Shown: one piece after another, positions 1 to 6,007 of the stretch
Position numbering within the stretch: the first letter of the stretch is position 1
How the letters are laid out: each line of letters begins with the position of its first letter
From: Rhodospirillales bacterium
Lineage (GTDB): Bacteria > Pseudomonadota > Alphaproteobacteria > Reyranellales > Reyranellaceae
Direction: 5' to 3'
DNA: 17,657 nucleotides
Assembly: GCA_013205335.1 (NCBI GenBank)
Contig: JABMNB010000524.1
Span: 1 to 17,657 of the forward strand
Notes under the pieces: generated by a model
Told to the model about the DNA's origin: nothing
The model's input: only the letters and a program-made list of their open reading frames with translations
Database searches by the model: none
Translations under genes and position numbers: made by a program

Positions 1-605
1 CGCCCAAGACGTACGAGGCGCTGGCCGATCCGAAGTGGAAGGGCCAGATCCTCATCCGTCCGTCAGGCCACATCTACAATCAGTCGTTGGTCGGCTCGCT
101 CCTGGCGGCGCTCGGTCCGGAGAAGACGGAGACTTGGGCCAGGGGCGTCGCCGCCAATCTCGCGCGTCCGCCGCGTGGCGGCGATACCGACCAGCTCAAG
201 GGCGCCGCTGCCGGCGAGGCCTTCCTCGCGGTGTCCAACACCTACTACTACGTGAACCTGCTGCGGTCGAAGAAGCCGGAGGACCGCGAGGTTGCCGCCA
301 GGCTCGGCGTGGTGTTTCCCGACCAGGCGGGGCGTGGCACGCATGTGAACATCAGCGGTGGCGCCGTGCCCAGGTACGCGCCCAACAAGGAAGCCGCGAT
401 TAAATTCCTCGAGTATCTGGTGTCACCGTCGGCGCAGCGTTACTTCGCGGAAGGCAACTCGGAGTTCCCGGTGGTGGCAGGAGTCGAACTGTCGCAGGAG
501 CTGAAGTCGCTCGGTGCCTTCAAGGAAGACCAGCTCAATGCCCGGGTGTTCGCGCAGAACAACGCCGAGGCGCTGAAGATCATGGATCGGGCGGGCTGGA
601 AATAG
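1..605 (+). CDS. Ferric iron ABC transporter, periplasmic substrate-binding protein (C-terminal part; 5' end outside window)
   Basis: The reading frame is open from base 3 to the TAG at 603-605, so about 200 C-terminal residues are visible. The protein resembles the FbpA/FutA/AfuA family of periplasmic Fe(3+)-binding proteins. A SNTYYY stretch (codons near 234-251) carries the adjacent tyrosines that coordinate ferric iron in this family. It is followed by the usual late-domain pattern: a GTHVNISGGAV segment, a helix with the feel of NKEAAIKFLEYLVSP, and a GNSEFPV segment near the end. The signal peptide and N-terminal lobe lie upstream of the window. The gene converges on a permease of the same transporter type, and their 3' ends overlap by 26 nt. 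No ATPase gene is visible. The assignment to iron rests on the tyrosines and overall pattern; another anion or metal complex is possible. Confidence 0.85.
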   Translation, partial: PKTYEALADPKWKGQILIRPSGHIYNQSLVGSLLAALGPEKTETWARGVAANLARPPRGGDTDQLKGAAAGEAFLAVSNTYYYVNLLRSKKPEDREVAARLGVVFPDQAGRGTHVNISGGAVPRYAPNKEAAIKFLEYLVSPSAQRYFAEGNSEFPVVAGVELSQELKSLGAFKEDQLNARVFAQNNAEALKIMDRAGWK

Positions 606-2229
606 GCCGCCTGCCGGCCGGTGATCCCGCGGCCACCGCGCGGCTGAGCAGGATCACCGGCACCAGCGAGACGAGAACGATCACGATCGCGCCGACGGCC
701 GCCTGAGCGAGGCGCTCGTCGGATGCGAACCGGAAGACGCCGACCGCCAGCGTGTCGAAATTGAACGGCCGGATCAGCAGCGTCGCCGGCAGCTCCTTCA
801 GCACTTCCACGAACGCAATGATGCCGGCCGTCAAGGCCGGCGCACGCAGCATGGGCAGATGGATATAGCGCAATACCTGGTAGGGCTGCGCACCGAGCAC
901 GCGTGCACTCGCATCCATTGCGGGATCGATCGTCGCCAACCCCGGTGCGATGCTGGCCATGCCAACGGCCAGGAAGCGGACGGTATAGGCGAGCAGCAGC
1001 GCAAACGCGGTGCCGCTCAACAGCAATCCGGTCGAGAAGCCGAACAGTCCTCGGGACAACAGGTCGATGCCGTGGTCGGCCACGGCGAGCGGCAGCAGCA
1101 CGCCGACGGCGATGACGGCGCCGGGAATGGCGTAACCCAGCGAGGCGAACTCGATCGTGCGATTGAGAGAACGTCGACGCACGAGTCGTCCGGCATAGCT
1201 CAGGAACAGGGAGAGCCCGACGATGATGACGGCGGCCAGCGAGGCCAGGATCAGGCTGTTGATGCCATCGCTGATGAAACGGCGGTCGGCCATCACCGCC
1301 CCCGAACTCAGCGCGAGCTGCGCGAGATGCAGTGTCGGCAGCACGAAGCCCAACAGGACGGGCAGGGCACAGGCGAAGAGGGCGGCCTGGGCGGTGCCCG
1401 ACGGCAACGTGACCGGCTCGGCGCGGTGACGCAGGTTGGAGGCGACGGCGAAGCCGGCCCGACCGCGTGAATGCCGTTCGAGCAGGATCAGCGCGACGGC
1501 GATGGCGATCAGGACAAGCGAGATCTGCGCGGCGCCCTCGCGATTGCCCATGCCATACCAGGTCCGGTAGATCGCCGTCGTGAAGGTGTGGACGCCGTAG
1601 TATTGGACGGTCCCGAAATCGGCGAGTGTCTCCAGCAAAGCGAGGGCCGCGCCGGCGGCTATGGCCGGCCGGGCAAGCGGCAGGCCGATGCGCAGGAAAG
1701 TGCGCCACGGTCCGTTCCCCAGGATACGGCTCGCTTCGAGCAGCGCCGGGGACTGTGTCAGGAATGAAGCGCGCGCGGCGAGATAGACGTAGGGATAGAG
1801 CACCAGCGTGAACAGGAACGCGACCCCAGCCGCCGAGCCGAGGTCGGGGAACCAGTATTCGCCGCGAGACCAACCCGTGGCGGTGCGCAGGCCTGCCTGC
1901 AGCGGCCCGGCGAAGGCCAACAGGTCGGCATAGGCGTAGCCGATGATATAGGTCGGCATGACCAGGGGCAGAAGCAGTGCCCATTGCAGCAGCCCGACGC
2001 CGGGGAACCGGCACATCGTCACAAGCCAGGCCGTGCCGGTGCCGATGACGACGGTTCCGAGGCCGACACCGAGCAGGAGAACGACGGTGTTGAAAGCGAT
2101 GTCTTGCAGCTGTGTTTCCGCGAGGTGCCGCCAGAGCTCTCCCTGCGCGGTGAACAGGCTGGACGCAACGCCGAGAAGAGGCAGTGCGACGACTGCTGCC
2201 ACGGCGTAGGCCCCGAGGCGCCAGATCAC
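580..2229 (-). CDS. Iron(III)-type ABC transporter permease, fused two-domain (FbpB-like)
   Basis: Inner-membrane channel of an iron(III)-type importer, 549 aa from the GTG at 2229, which is the usual length for FbpB/SfuB permeases. Two BPD_transp_1 halves are visible. Each has hydrophobic segments and an EAA-type cytoplasmic loop for ATPase contact: residues about 165-190 (EASRILGNGPW, then GLPLARPAI) and about 439-464 (DASARVLGAQPY, then HLPMLRAP). The N-terminus from the GTG (VIWRLGAYAV) leads straight into the first membrane helix. The open frame continues to 2523, but that part is a basic, proline-rich out-of-frame copy of rplI and is not believable. No good ribosome-binding site precedes the GTG, so the exact start is uncertain. 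The stop lies inside the convergent binding-protein gene. Together they probably form one ferric-iron importer, with the ATPase elsewhere. Confidence 0.85.
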   Translation of the reverse strand: MIWRLGAYAVAAVVALPLLGVASSLFTAQGELWRHLAETQLQDIAFNTVVLLLGVGLGTVVIGTGTAWLVTMCRFPGVGLLQWALLLPLVMPTYIIGYAYADLLAFAGPLQAGLRTATGWSRGEYWFPDLGSAAGVAFLFTLVLYPYVYLAARASFLTQSPALLEASRILGNGPWRTFLRIGLPLARPAIAAGAALALLETLADFGTVQYYGVHTFTTAIYRTWYGMGNREGAAQISLVLIAIAVALILLERHSRGRAGFAVASNLRHRAEPVTLPSGTAQAALFACALPVLLGFVLPTLHLAQLALSSGAVMADRRFISDGINSLILASLAAVIIVGLSLFLSYAGRLVRRRSLNRTIEFASLGYAIPGAVIAVGVLLPLAVADHGIDLLSRGLFGFSTGLLLSGTAFALLLAYTVRFLAVGMASIAPGLATIDPAMDASARVLGAQPYQVLRYIHLPMLRAPALTAGIIAFVEVLKELPATLLIRPFNFDTLAVGVFRFASDERLAQAAVGAIVIVLVSLVPVILLSRAVAAGSPAGRRPISSPPDP

Positions 2230-2234
2230 GGACG

Positions 2235-2278
2235 CACCAAAAGAAAACGCATGCCATCGCGGTGCGATGACATGCGTT
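2235..2278 (-). terminator. Intrinsic terminator of the rpsF-rpsR-rplI operon
   Basis: Read on the minus strand, bases 2278 to 2246 form a nearly perfect hairpin: an 8-bp outer stem (AACGCATG with CATGCGTT), one mismatch, a 6-bp inner stem (CATCGC with GCGATG) and a 3-nt loop. It is followed at once by the T-rich tract TTTTCTTTT. This is a textbook Rho-independent terminator. It sits about 35 bp after the rplI stop and only about 7-15 bp before the permease GTG. Confidence 0.85.
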
Positions 2279-2287
2279 CGAAGGGAT

Positions 2288-2310
2288 GCGCAGTGCCTGT
2301 CGGCACGCGC
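2288..2310 (-). other. Short hairpin directly after the rplI stop codon
   Basis: Inverted repeat GTGCC-TGTC-GGCAC (2293-2306). It extends by a GCGC/GCGC pairing (2288-2291 with 2307-2310) across one bulged A. No T-tract follows it. It lies between the rplI stop and the intrinsic terminator, so it may protect the mRNA 3' end or assist termination. Its role is inferred. Confidence 0.45.
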
Positions 2311-2311
2311 G

Positions 2312-2959
2312 CTACTTCTGGTCGGCCGGCGCTTCCTCGGCCGCAGCCTCGGTCTCTTCGCCCTCGGCGGCCTTGGCTTCGGCCGACTTGGCCTCGAACA
2401 GCGCGGCAGCCTGATCGGCCGCACGCTGCGCGGCTTCGGCCGCTTCCATGGCCGCGCGCTCGGTCTCGGCGACGAGCCTGCCACCCTTGGCGAGGAACTC
2501 GGCCTCGTCGGCGGAGCGGGCAACGATCACGGAGATCTCGACCGCCACTTCCGGATGGAGGTGGATCTTGATCTTGTGCTCGCCGAGCGCCTTGATCGGC
2601 TTGTCCAGTTCGACCTGGCTGCGCTCGATATTGACGCCAGCGGCGGCGGCGCCGTCGGCGATGTCACGCGAGGTGACCGAACCGTAAAGCTGAAGAGCTT
2701 CGGACGCCTGGCGGATGATGATGACCTTGAGGTCGCTCATCTTGCCGCCGACCGCTTCGGCTTCCTGGCGGCGCTCGAGATTCTGCGCCTCCAGCGTCTT
2801 ACGCTGCGATTCGAAGTACGTGATGTTGTCCTTGGTCGCGCGCAGGGCCTTCTTCTGCGGCAGGAGGTAGTTGCGGGCGAAGCCGGGCTTCACCTTCACA
2901 ACATCGCCCATCTGGCCGAGCTTCGGCACGCGCTCGAGCAGGATGACGTTCATCGGCAT
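2312..2959 (-). CDS. rplI: 50S ribosomal protein L9 (bL9)
   Basis: Large-subunit ribosomal protein that binds 23S rRNA at the base of the L1 stalk. The N-terminal domain is recognised by MNVILLERVPKLGQMGDVV and GFARNYLLP, residues about 3-35, followed by the connecting helix and the C-terminal RNA-binding domain up to about residue 150. It has 215 aa, against about 150 in E. coli. The extra 60 residues are an Ala/Glu-rich, probably helical tail ending in EEAPADQK. The start at 2959 is preferred because GGGAG sits 8 nt upstream; a second ATG two codons later is the alternative. It is the last gene of the rpsF-rpsR-rplI operon, 15 bp after rpsR, and is followed by an intrinsic terminator. Identification is secure. 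Confidence 0.97.
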   Translation of the reverse strand: MPMNVILLERVPKLGQMGDVVKVKPGFARNYLLPQKKALRATKDNITYFESQRKTLEAQNLERRQEAEAVGGKMSDLKVIIIRQASEALQLYGSVTSRDIADGAAAAGVNIERSQVELDKPIKALGEHKIKIHLHPEVAVEISVIVARSADEAEFLAKGGRLVAETERAAMEAAEAAQRAADQAAALFEAKSAEAKAAEGEETEAAAEEAPADQK

Positions 2960-2974
2960 GATTGCGTCTCCCGG

Positions 2975-3208
2975 CTAGGCGATGAGGTAAGGCAGGAGCG
3001 CCAAGAAGCGGGCGCGCTTGATCGCCTGGGCGAGTTCGCGCTGCTTCTTGGAAGAGACCGCCGAGATGCGGCTCGGTACGATCTTGCCGCGTTCGGAGAC
3101 GAAGCGCTGAAGAAGGCGCACGTCCTTGTAGTCGATCTTCGGGGCATTGGCGCCGGAGAACGGGCAGCTCTTGCGGCGGCGGGTAAACGGACGACGCTGG
3201 GCGCTCAT
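2975..3208 (-). CDS. rpsR: 30S ribosomal protein S18 (bS18)
   Basis: Small-subunit protein of 77 aa that binds the 16S rRNA platform together with S6. The sequence carries the basic N-terminus (MSAQRRPFTRRRKSCPF), the IDYKDVRLLQRFVSERGKI core and the C-terminal QRELAQAIKRARFLALLPY helix, all diagnostic of bS18. Its ATG overlaps the rpsF stop in an ATGA arrangement (3205-3208), so translation of the two partners is probably coupled. This fits their obligate heterodimer in the ribosome. Length is normal for the family. Confidence 0.98.
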   Translation of the reverse strand: MSAQRRPFTRRRKSCPFSGANAPKIDYKDVRLLQRFVSERGKIVPSRISAVSSKKQRELAQAIKRARFLALLPYLIA

Positions 3209-3663
3209 TCTTCTTCTCCCGTAAGTGCAGCGACCGGAGCGGGAGCGCCGCCCTCTTCGCCAAAGCGCGGACGCTCGCGACGCGGCGGGCGATCGCCCCA
3301 GCGGTCGCCACGATCGCCGCCCGGACGGTCGGACTTCTCGGCGCTGCGCACCATGATGGCCGACGGCACTTCCTCGAGTTCGTCGACTCGCACGGTCATG
3401 TAGCGAATGATGTCTTCGTTGATCGACATCGTGCGCTCAAGCTCCTTCACCGCCGCCGACGGGGCGTCGATGTTGAGCAGCGTATAGTGACCCTTGCGGT
3501 TTTTCTTGATGCGGTAGGTCAGCGAACGCAGGCCCCAGTACTCCTTCTTGGAGACGGTGCCGCCCAGGCTGGTGACCAGTTCGGCGAACTGGGTGGTCAG
3601 GGCCTCCACCTGCGTCGTCGGGACGTCCTGACGCGCAATGAAGACATTTTCGTAAAGTGCCAT
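3205..3663 (-). CDS. rpsF: 30S ribosomal protein S6 (bS6) with charged C-terminal tail
   Basis: Small-subunit protein, partner of S18. The ferredoxin-like core covers residues 1 to about 100: MALYENVFIARQDV at the start, the KKEYWGLRSLTYRIKKNRKG strand-loop in the middle, and NEDIIRYMTVRVDE near the end of the core. The protein has 152 aa. Residues from about 108 on form a disordered, Arg/Gly/Asp/Pro-rich tail (DRPGGDRGDRWGDRPPRRERPRF) ending in acidic residues. Many alphaproteobacterial S6 proteins have such tails, and E. coli S6 ends in modified glutamates. AAGGAG lies 10 nt before the ATG. It is the first gene of the operon; a promoter and a long structured leader precede it. Confidence 0.97.
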   Translation of the reverse strand: MALYENVFIARQDVPTTQVEALTTQFAELVTSLGGTVSKKEYWGLRSLTYRIKKNRKGHYTLLNIDAPSAAVKELERTMSINEDIIRYMTVRVDELEEVPSAIMVRSAEKSDRPGGDRGDRWGDRPPRRERPRFGEEGGAPAPVAALTGEEE

Positions 3664-3673
3664 GTAGAATCGG

Positions 3674-3679
3674 CTCCTT
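3674..3679 (-). promoter_or_regulatory. rpsF Shine-Dalgarno sequence, potentially pairable with an upstream leader segment
   Basis: AAGGAG on the minus strand, 10 nt before the rpsF ATG. The leader also contains the exact complement CTCCTT at minus-strand bases 3760-3755, inside a CGAACTCC element that recurs exactly 60 nt later (3757-3764 and 3697-3704). Pairing could hide the ribosome-binding site. The sequence match is seen; the regulatory role is inferred. Confidence 0.4.
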
Positions 3680-3694
3680 ATGGCTGTTAGCGAC

Positions 3695-3718
3695 CCGGAG
3701 TTCGTGAGAACCGACCGG
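3695..3718 (-). promoter_or_regulatory. Hairpin in the rpsF leader, candidate S6:S18 autoregulatory element
   Basis: On the minus strand a hairpin can form from CCGG-TC-GGTTC-TCAC-GAACT-CCGG, with an outer CCGG/CCGG stem, a small asymmetric internal loop and an inner GGTTC/GAACT stem. It lies about 30-55 nt before the rpsF ATG. The known S6:S18 leader motif is a hairpin with a conserved CCG in its 3' side that mimics the 16S binding site. A CCG is present here on the 3' side, but I cannot test the fit to the covariance model. Confidence 0.3.
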
Positions 3719-3765
3719 ATCTAGCCGACCCATCGCGGAATGCATCGGGGCGGCAAGGAGTTCGA

Positions 3766-3779
3766 GGCCCATATGGGCC
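3766..3779. repeat. 14-bp perfect palindrome in the rpsF 5' leader
   Basis: GGCCCATATGGGCC reads the same on both strands. It lies just downstream of the expected rpsF transcription start, so in the RNA it would form a 5-bp GC stem with a tiny AU-rich loop near the 5' end. It could equally be a protein-binding dyad between the divergent rpsF and fabD promoters. Confidence 0.4.
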
Positions 3780-3792
3780 CCGAAGAGCGGCG

Positions 3793-3820
3793 GTTATACA
3801 GGCAAGCGGCCCGAAAGCAA
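3793..3820 (-). promoter_or_regulatory. Candidate sigma70-type promoter for the rpsF operon
   Basis: Minus strand: TTGCTT (3820-3815), 16-bp spacer, TATAAC (3798-3793). The -10 box matches the consensus at five of six positions; the -35 keeps only TTG. A start near 3786 gives a leader of about 120 nt, which is typical of autoregulated ribosomal protein operons. Confidence 0.5.
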
Positions 3821-3837
3821 GGCATTCCCGGTGCGGC

Positions 3838-3865
3838 TTGACTGCGTCCGGCACCCCGGTATGAC
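3838..3865 (+). promoter_or_regulatory. Candidate sigma70-type promoter for fabD
   Basis: TTGACT (3838-3843), 16-bp spacer, TATGAC (3860-3865). The boxes resemble the consensus and would start transcription about 30 bp before the fabD ATG. It is back to back with the rpsF promoter in a 238-bp divergent region. Confidence 0.5.
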
Positions 3866-3901
3866 TGCCGCAATTCGTGACGAAAATAAGGGAAAACGCG
3901 C

Positions 3902-4843
3902 ATGAGTCGGGCTTTTGTCTTTCCGGGACAGGGATCGCAGGCGGTCGGCATGGGGGGAGACCTTGCCGGCGCCTTTGCCACCGCCCGGGAAGTATTCGGT
4001 GAGGTCGACGAGGCGCTGAAGCAGAATCTCTCCAAATTGATGCAGGAGGGACCGGAAAGCGACCTCATCCTGACCGAGAATGCCCAGCCGGCTCTGATGG
4101 CCGTCAGCGTGGCGGTGGCCCGGATTTTGGAAAAAGACGGCGGCAAACCTCTGTCGTCGCTCGCCGCTTATGTCGCCGGCCATTCGCTGGGCGAATACTC
4201 GGCCCTGGCTGCGGCCGGCGCCCTGAGACTGACGGATGCCGCACGCCTCCTGAAGCTCCGTGGGCAGTCGATGCAGAAGGCCGTGCCGGTAGGCGTCGGC
4301 GCCATGGCGGCCCTGCTCGGGATCGAACTGGAGCCTGCCCAGGAAGCCTGCAAGGAAGCGGCCCAGGGCGAGATCGTCGCGGTCGCCAACGACAATGGCG
4401 GCGGCCAGATCGTGGTGAGCGGCCACAAGGACGCGGTCGAGCGTACCATCGAGGCAGCCAAGTCCCGAGGATGCAAGCGCGGCATGATGCTGCCTGTTAG
4501 CGCGCCCTTCCATTGTGCGCTGATGCAGCCTGCCGCCGATGCGATGAAGGTCGCGCTGGAAGAAGTGGTGCTTATGCCCCCGCGCGTGCCGCTGGTGTCC
4601 AACGTGCTGGCCTCCGAACTCAGCGACCCGGCCTCCATCAAGCAGCGGTTGGTGGAACAGGTGACCGGTCTCGTGCGGTGGCGCGAGAGCGTGCATTATA
4701 TGAAATCTCGGGGCGTCGATGTGCTGGTGGAATGCGGCACCGGCAAGGTTCTGTCAGGTCTCGTGAAGCGCATCGACAAGGAAATGACCGGCCTTGCGCT
4801 GAATACACCGGCCGACATCGAAACCTTCCTGAAGACGGTTTGA
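3902..4843 (+). CDS. fabD: Malonyl-CoA:ACP transacylase
   Basis: Transfers malonyl from CoA to the acyl carrier protein, supplying the extender unit for type II fatty-acid synthesis in the cytoplasm. The protein has 313 aa, the usual length. It opens with the family signature FVFPGQGSQ (residues 5-13). The nucleophile elbow is GHSLGEYSAL with Ser95, the malonate-binding arginine is Arg120 (KLRGQSMQ), and the catalytic histidine is His204 in SAPFHCALM. The C-terminus has the normal ECGTGKVLSGL motif. The ATG follows an AAGGGA sequence. It is the first gene of a fab operon, 12 bp before fabG, and lies divergent from rpsF, a familiar alphaproteobacterial arrangement. Confidence 0.98.
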   Translation: MSRAFVFPGQGSQAVGMGGDLAGAFATAREVFGEVDEALKQNLSKLMQEGPESDLILTENAQPALMAVSVAVARILEKDGGKPLSSLAAYVAGHSLGEYSALAAAGALRLTDAARLLKLRGQSMQKAVPVGVGAMAALLGIELEPAQEACKEAAQGEIVAVANDNGGGQIVVSGHKDAVERTIEAAKSRGCKRGMMLPVSAPFHCALMQPAADAMKVALEEVVLMPPRVPLVSNVLASELSDPASIKQRLVEQVTGLVRWRESVHYMKSRGVDVLVECGTGKVLSGLVKRIDKEMTGLALNTPADIETFLKTV

Positions 4844-4855
4844 GGAGAGAGTGCC

Positions 4856-5596
4856 ATGTTCGACCTGACCGGCAAGGCAGCCCTCGTAACCGGTGCGTCC
4901 GGTGGTATTGGCGGCGCGATCGCCCGCGCCCTTCATAAGCAGGGGGCGACCGTCACGCTCTCGGGCACGCGCGCCGAGGCCCTGGAGGAACTCAAGGCCT
5001 CGCTCGGCGAGCGCGCGCACGTCGTTGCGGCCAGGATGGACGACGCGGCCGACATCGATCGGCTCGCCAAGGAGGCAGAGGCCGCGATGGGCGGCAAGCT
5101 CGACATCCTCGTGAACAATGCCGGCATCACGCGCGACAACATCTCGATGCGCATGAAGGACGAGGAGTGGGACAAGGTCCTGCAGGTGAATTTGACCGGA
5201 ACTTTTCGCCTGACTCGTGCGACGATGCGCGGAATGATGAAGCGGCGCTTCGGCAGGGTCATCAACATCACCTCCATCGTGGGCGTCACCGGCAACCCGG
5301 GGCAGGCGAATTATGCCGCGGCCAAGGCCGGTCTGATCGGAATGTCCAAGTCGCTGGCGCAGGAGCTGGCGTCGCGCGGCATTACCGTGAACTGCCTGGC
5401 GCCCGGTTTCATCGCGACGCCAATGACCGACGTGCTGACCGACGACCAGAAGAAGACCATCCTGGGCCGCGTGCCCGCCGCCAGGCTCGGCTCGCCCGAT
5501 GAGATCGCGGCCGGCGTGGTCTATCTCGCCAGCGACGAGGCGGCTTATGTTACGGGTCAGACGCTGCACATCAATGGCGGGATGGCGATGATCTGA
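4856..5596 (+). CDS. fabG: 3-oxoacyl-[ACP] reductase
   Basis: NADPH-dependent reduction of beta-ketoacyl-ACP to beta-hydroxyacyl-ACP, the first reduction in each elongation cycle. It is a 246-aa short-chain dehydrogenase. The cofactor-binding TGASGGIG is at residues 12-19 and NNAG at 87-90. The catalytic tetrad is visible as Asn112, Ser140 (INITS), Tyr153 and Lys157 (YAAAK). The end, GQTLHINGGMAM, is typical of FabG. A GAGGAG ribosome-binding site overlaps the fabD stop codon, 8 nt before the ATG, so the two are co-translated. SDR proteins are promiscuous as a family, but the position between fabD and acpP makes FabG the secure call. Confidence 0.97.
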   Translation: MFDLTGKAALVTGASGGIGGAIARALHKQGATVTLSGTRAEALEELKASLGERAHVVAARMDDAADIDRLAKEAEAAMGGKLDILVNNAGITRDNISMRMKDEEWDKVLQVNLTGTFRLTRATMRGMMKRRFGRVINITSIVGVTGNPGQANYAAAKAGLIGMSKSLAQELASRGITVNCLAPGFIATPMTDVLTDDQKKTILGRVPAARLGSPDEIAAGVVYLASDEAAYVTGQTLHINGGMAMI

Positions 5597-5653
5597 GGGA
5601 CAGGCCTACAAGTGCCTGATTCTGTGGGCTTTTCGGACCTAGCCAATGGCACG

Positions 5654-5672
5654 GGAGCTATGTTAATAGCCC
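5654..5672. repeat. Inverted repeat in the fabG-acpP gap
   Basis: GCTAT-GTTA-ATAGC (5657-5670), extended by a GG/CC pair across a bulged A. It lies about 65 bp before the acpP ATG in the 137-bp gap. There is no T-tract, so it is not an intrinsic terminator. It may be an operator or an mRNA processing hairpin that helps give acpP its high expression. No convincing promoter was found beside it. Confidence 0.3.
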
Positions 5673-5733
5673 GGCATTCGCCAACCCCTCCGGCGACCGG
5701 AATTGTTTTTGGATAGACGGGAAGGACAAGACA

Positions 5734-5973
5734 ATGAGCGATATTGCCGAGCGCGTTAAGAAGATCGTCATCGAGCATCTCGGCGTCGAGGCCGCGCAGG
5801 TCAAGGAAGAAGCCAAGTTCATCGACGATCTGGGCGCGGACAGCCTCGATACGGTCGAACTGGTGATGGCGTTCGAGGAGGAGTTCGGTATCGAAATTCC
5901 CGACGACGCGGCGGAAAAGATCCAGACCGTCGGTGACGCCATCGGTTTCATCAAAGGCACCGCGAAGTCCTGA
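5734..5973 (+). CDS. acpP: Acyl carrier protein
   Basis: Small acidic protein (79 aa) that carries growing acyl chains on a 4'-phosphopantetheine arm during fatty-acid synthesis. It also donates acyl chains to lipid A and phospholipid synthesis. The prosthetic-group site is Ser37 in the DLGADSLDTVELVM motif. The helix II/III sequence FEEEFGIEIPDDAAEKIQTVGDA is the standard AcpP recognition surface. A strong GGGAAGGA lies 7 nt before the ATG. The 137-bp gap to fabG may hold an extra promoter or processing site, as ACP is needed in large excess over the enzymes around it; I see an inverted repeat but no clear promoter. Confidence 0.99.
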   Translation: MSDIAERVKKIVIEHLGVEAAQVKEEAKFIDDLGADSLDTVELVMAFEEEFGIEIPDDAAEKIQTVGDAIGFIKGTAKS

Positions 5974-6007
5974 TCTCCACCGGTTCCTGCAAGAGGATGG
6001 GCGGAAG

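Noticed and set aside
440..2257. A 605-codon minus-strand frame starting with ATG over the permease
   Set aside because: It is the permease read out of frame: Arg/Pro-rich, with no membrane helices. The overlapping frame gives a textbook two-domain permease.
2230..2523. N-terminal extension of the permease frame into rplI
   Set aside because: The extra residues are a Pro/Arg/Ser-rich out-of-frame reading of rplI and cross the intrinsic terminator.
5654..5672. Intrinsic terminator in the fabG-acpP gap
   Set aside because: The hairpin is short and followed by GC-rich sequence instead of a T-tract, and the operon must continue into acpP.
5933..6007. Longer fabF start overlapping acpP
   Set aside because: The 25 added residues do not resemble the family, and FabF proteins start with the MRRVVVTGMG strand encoded from 6008.
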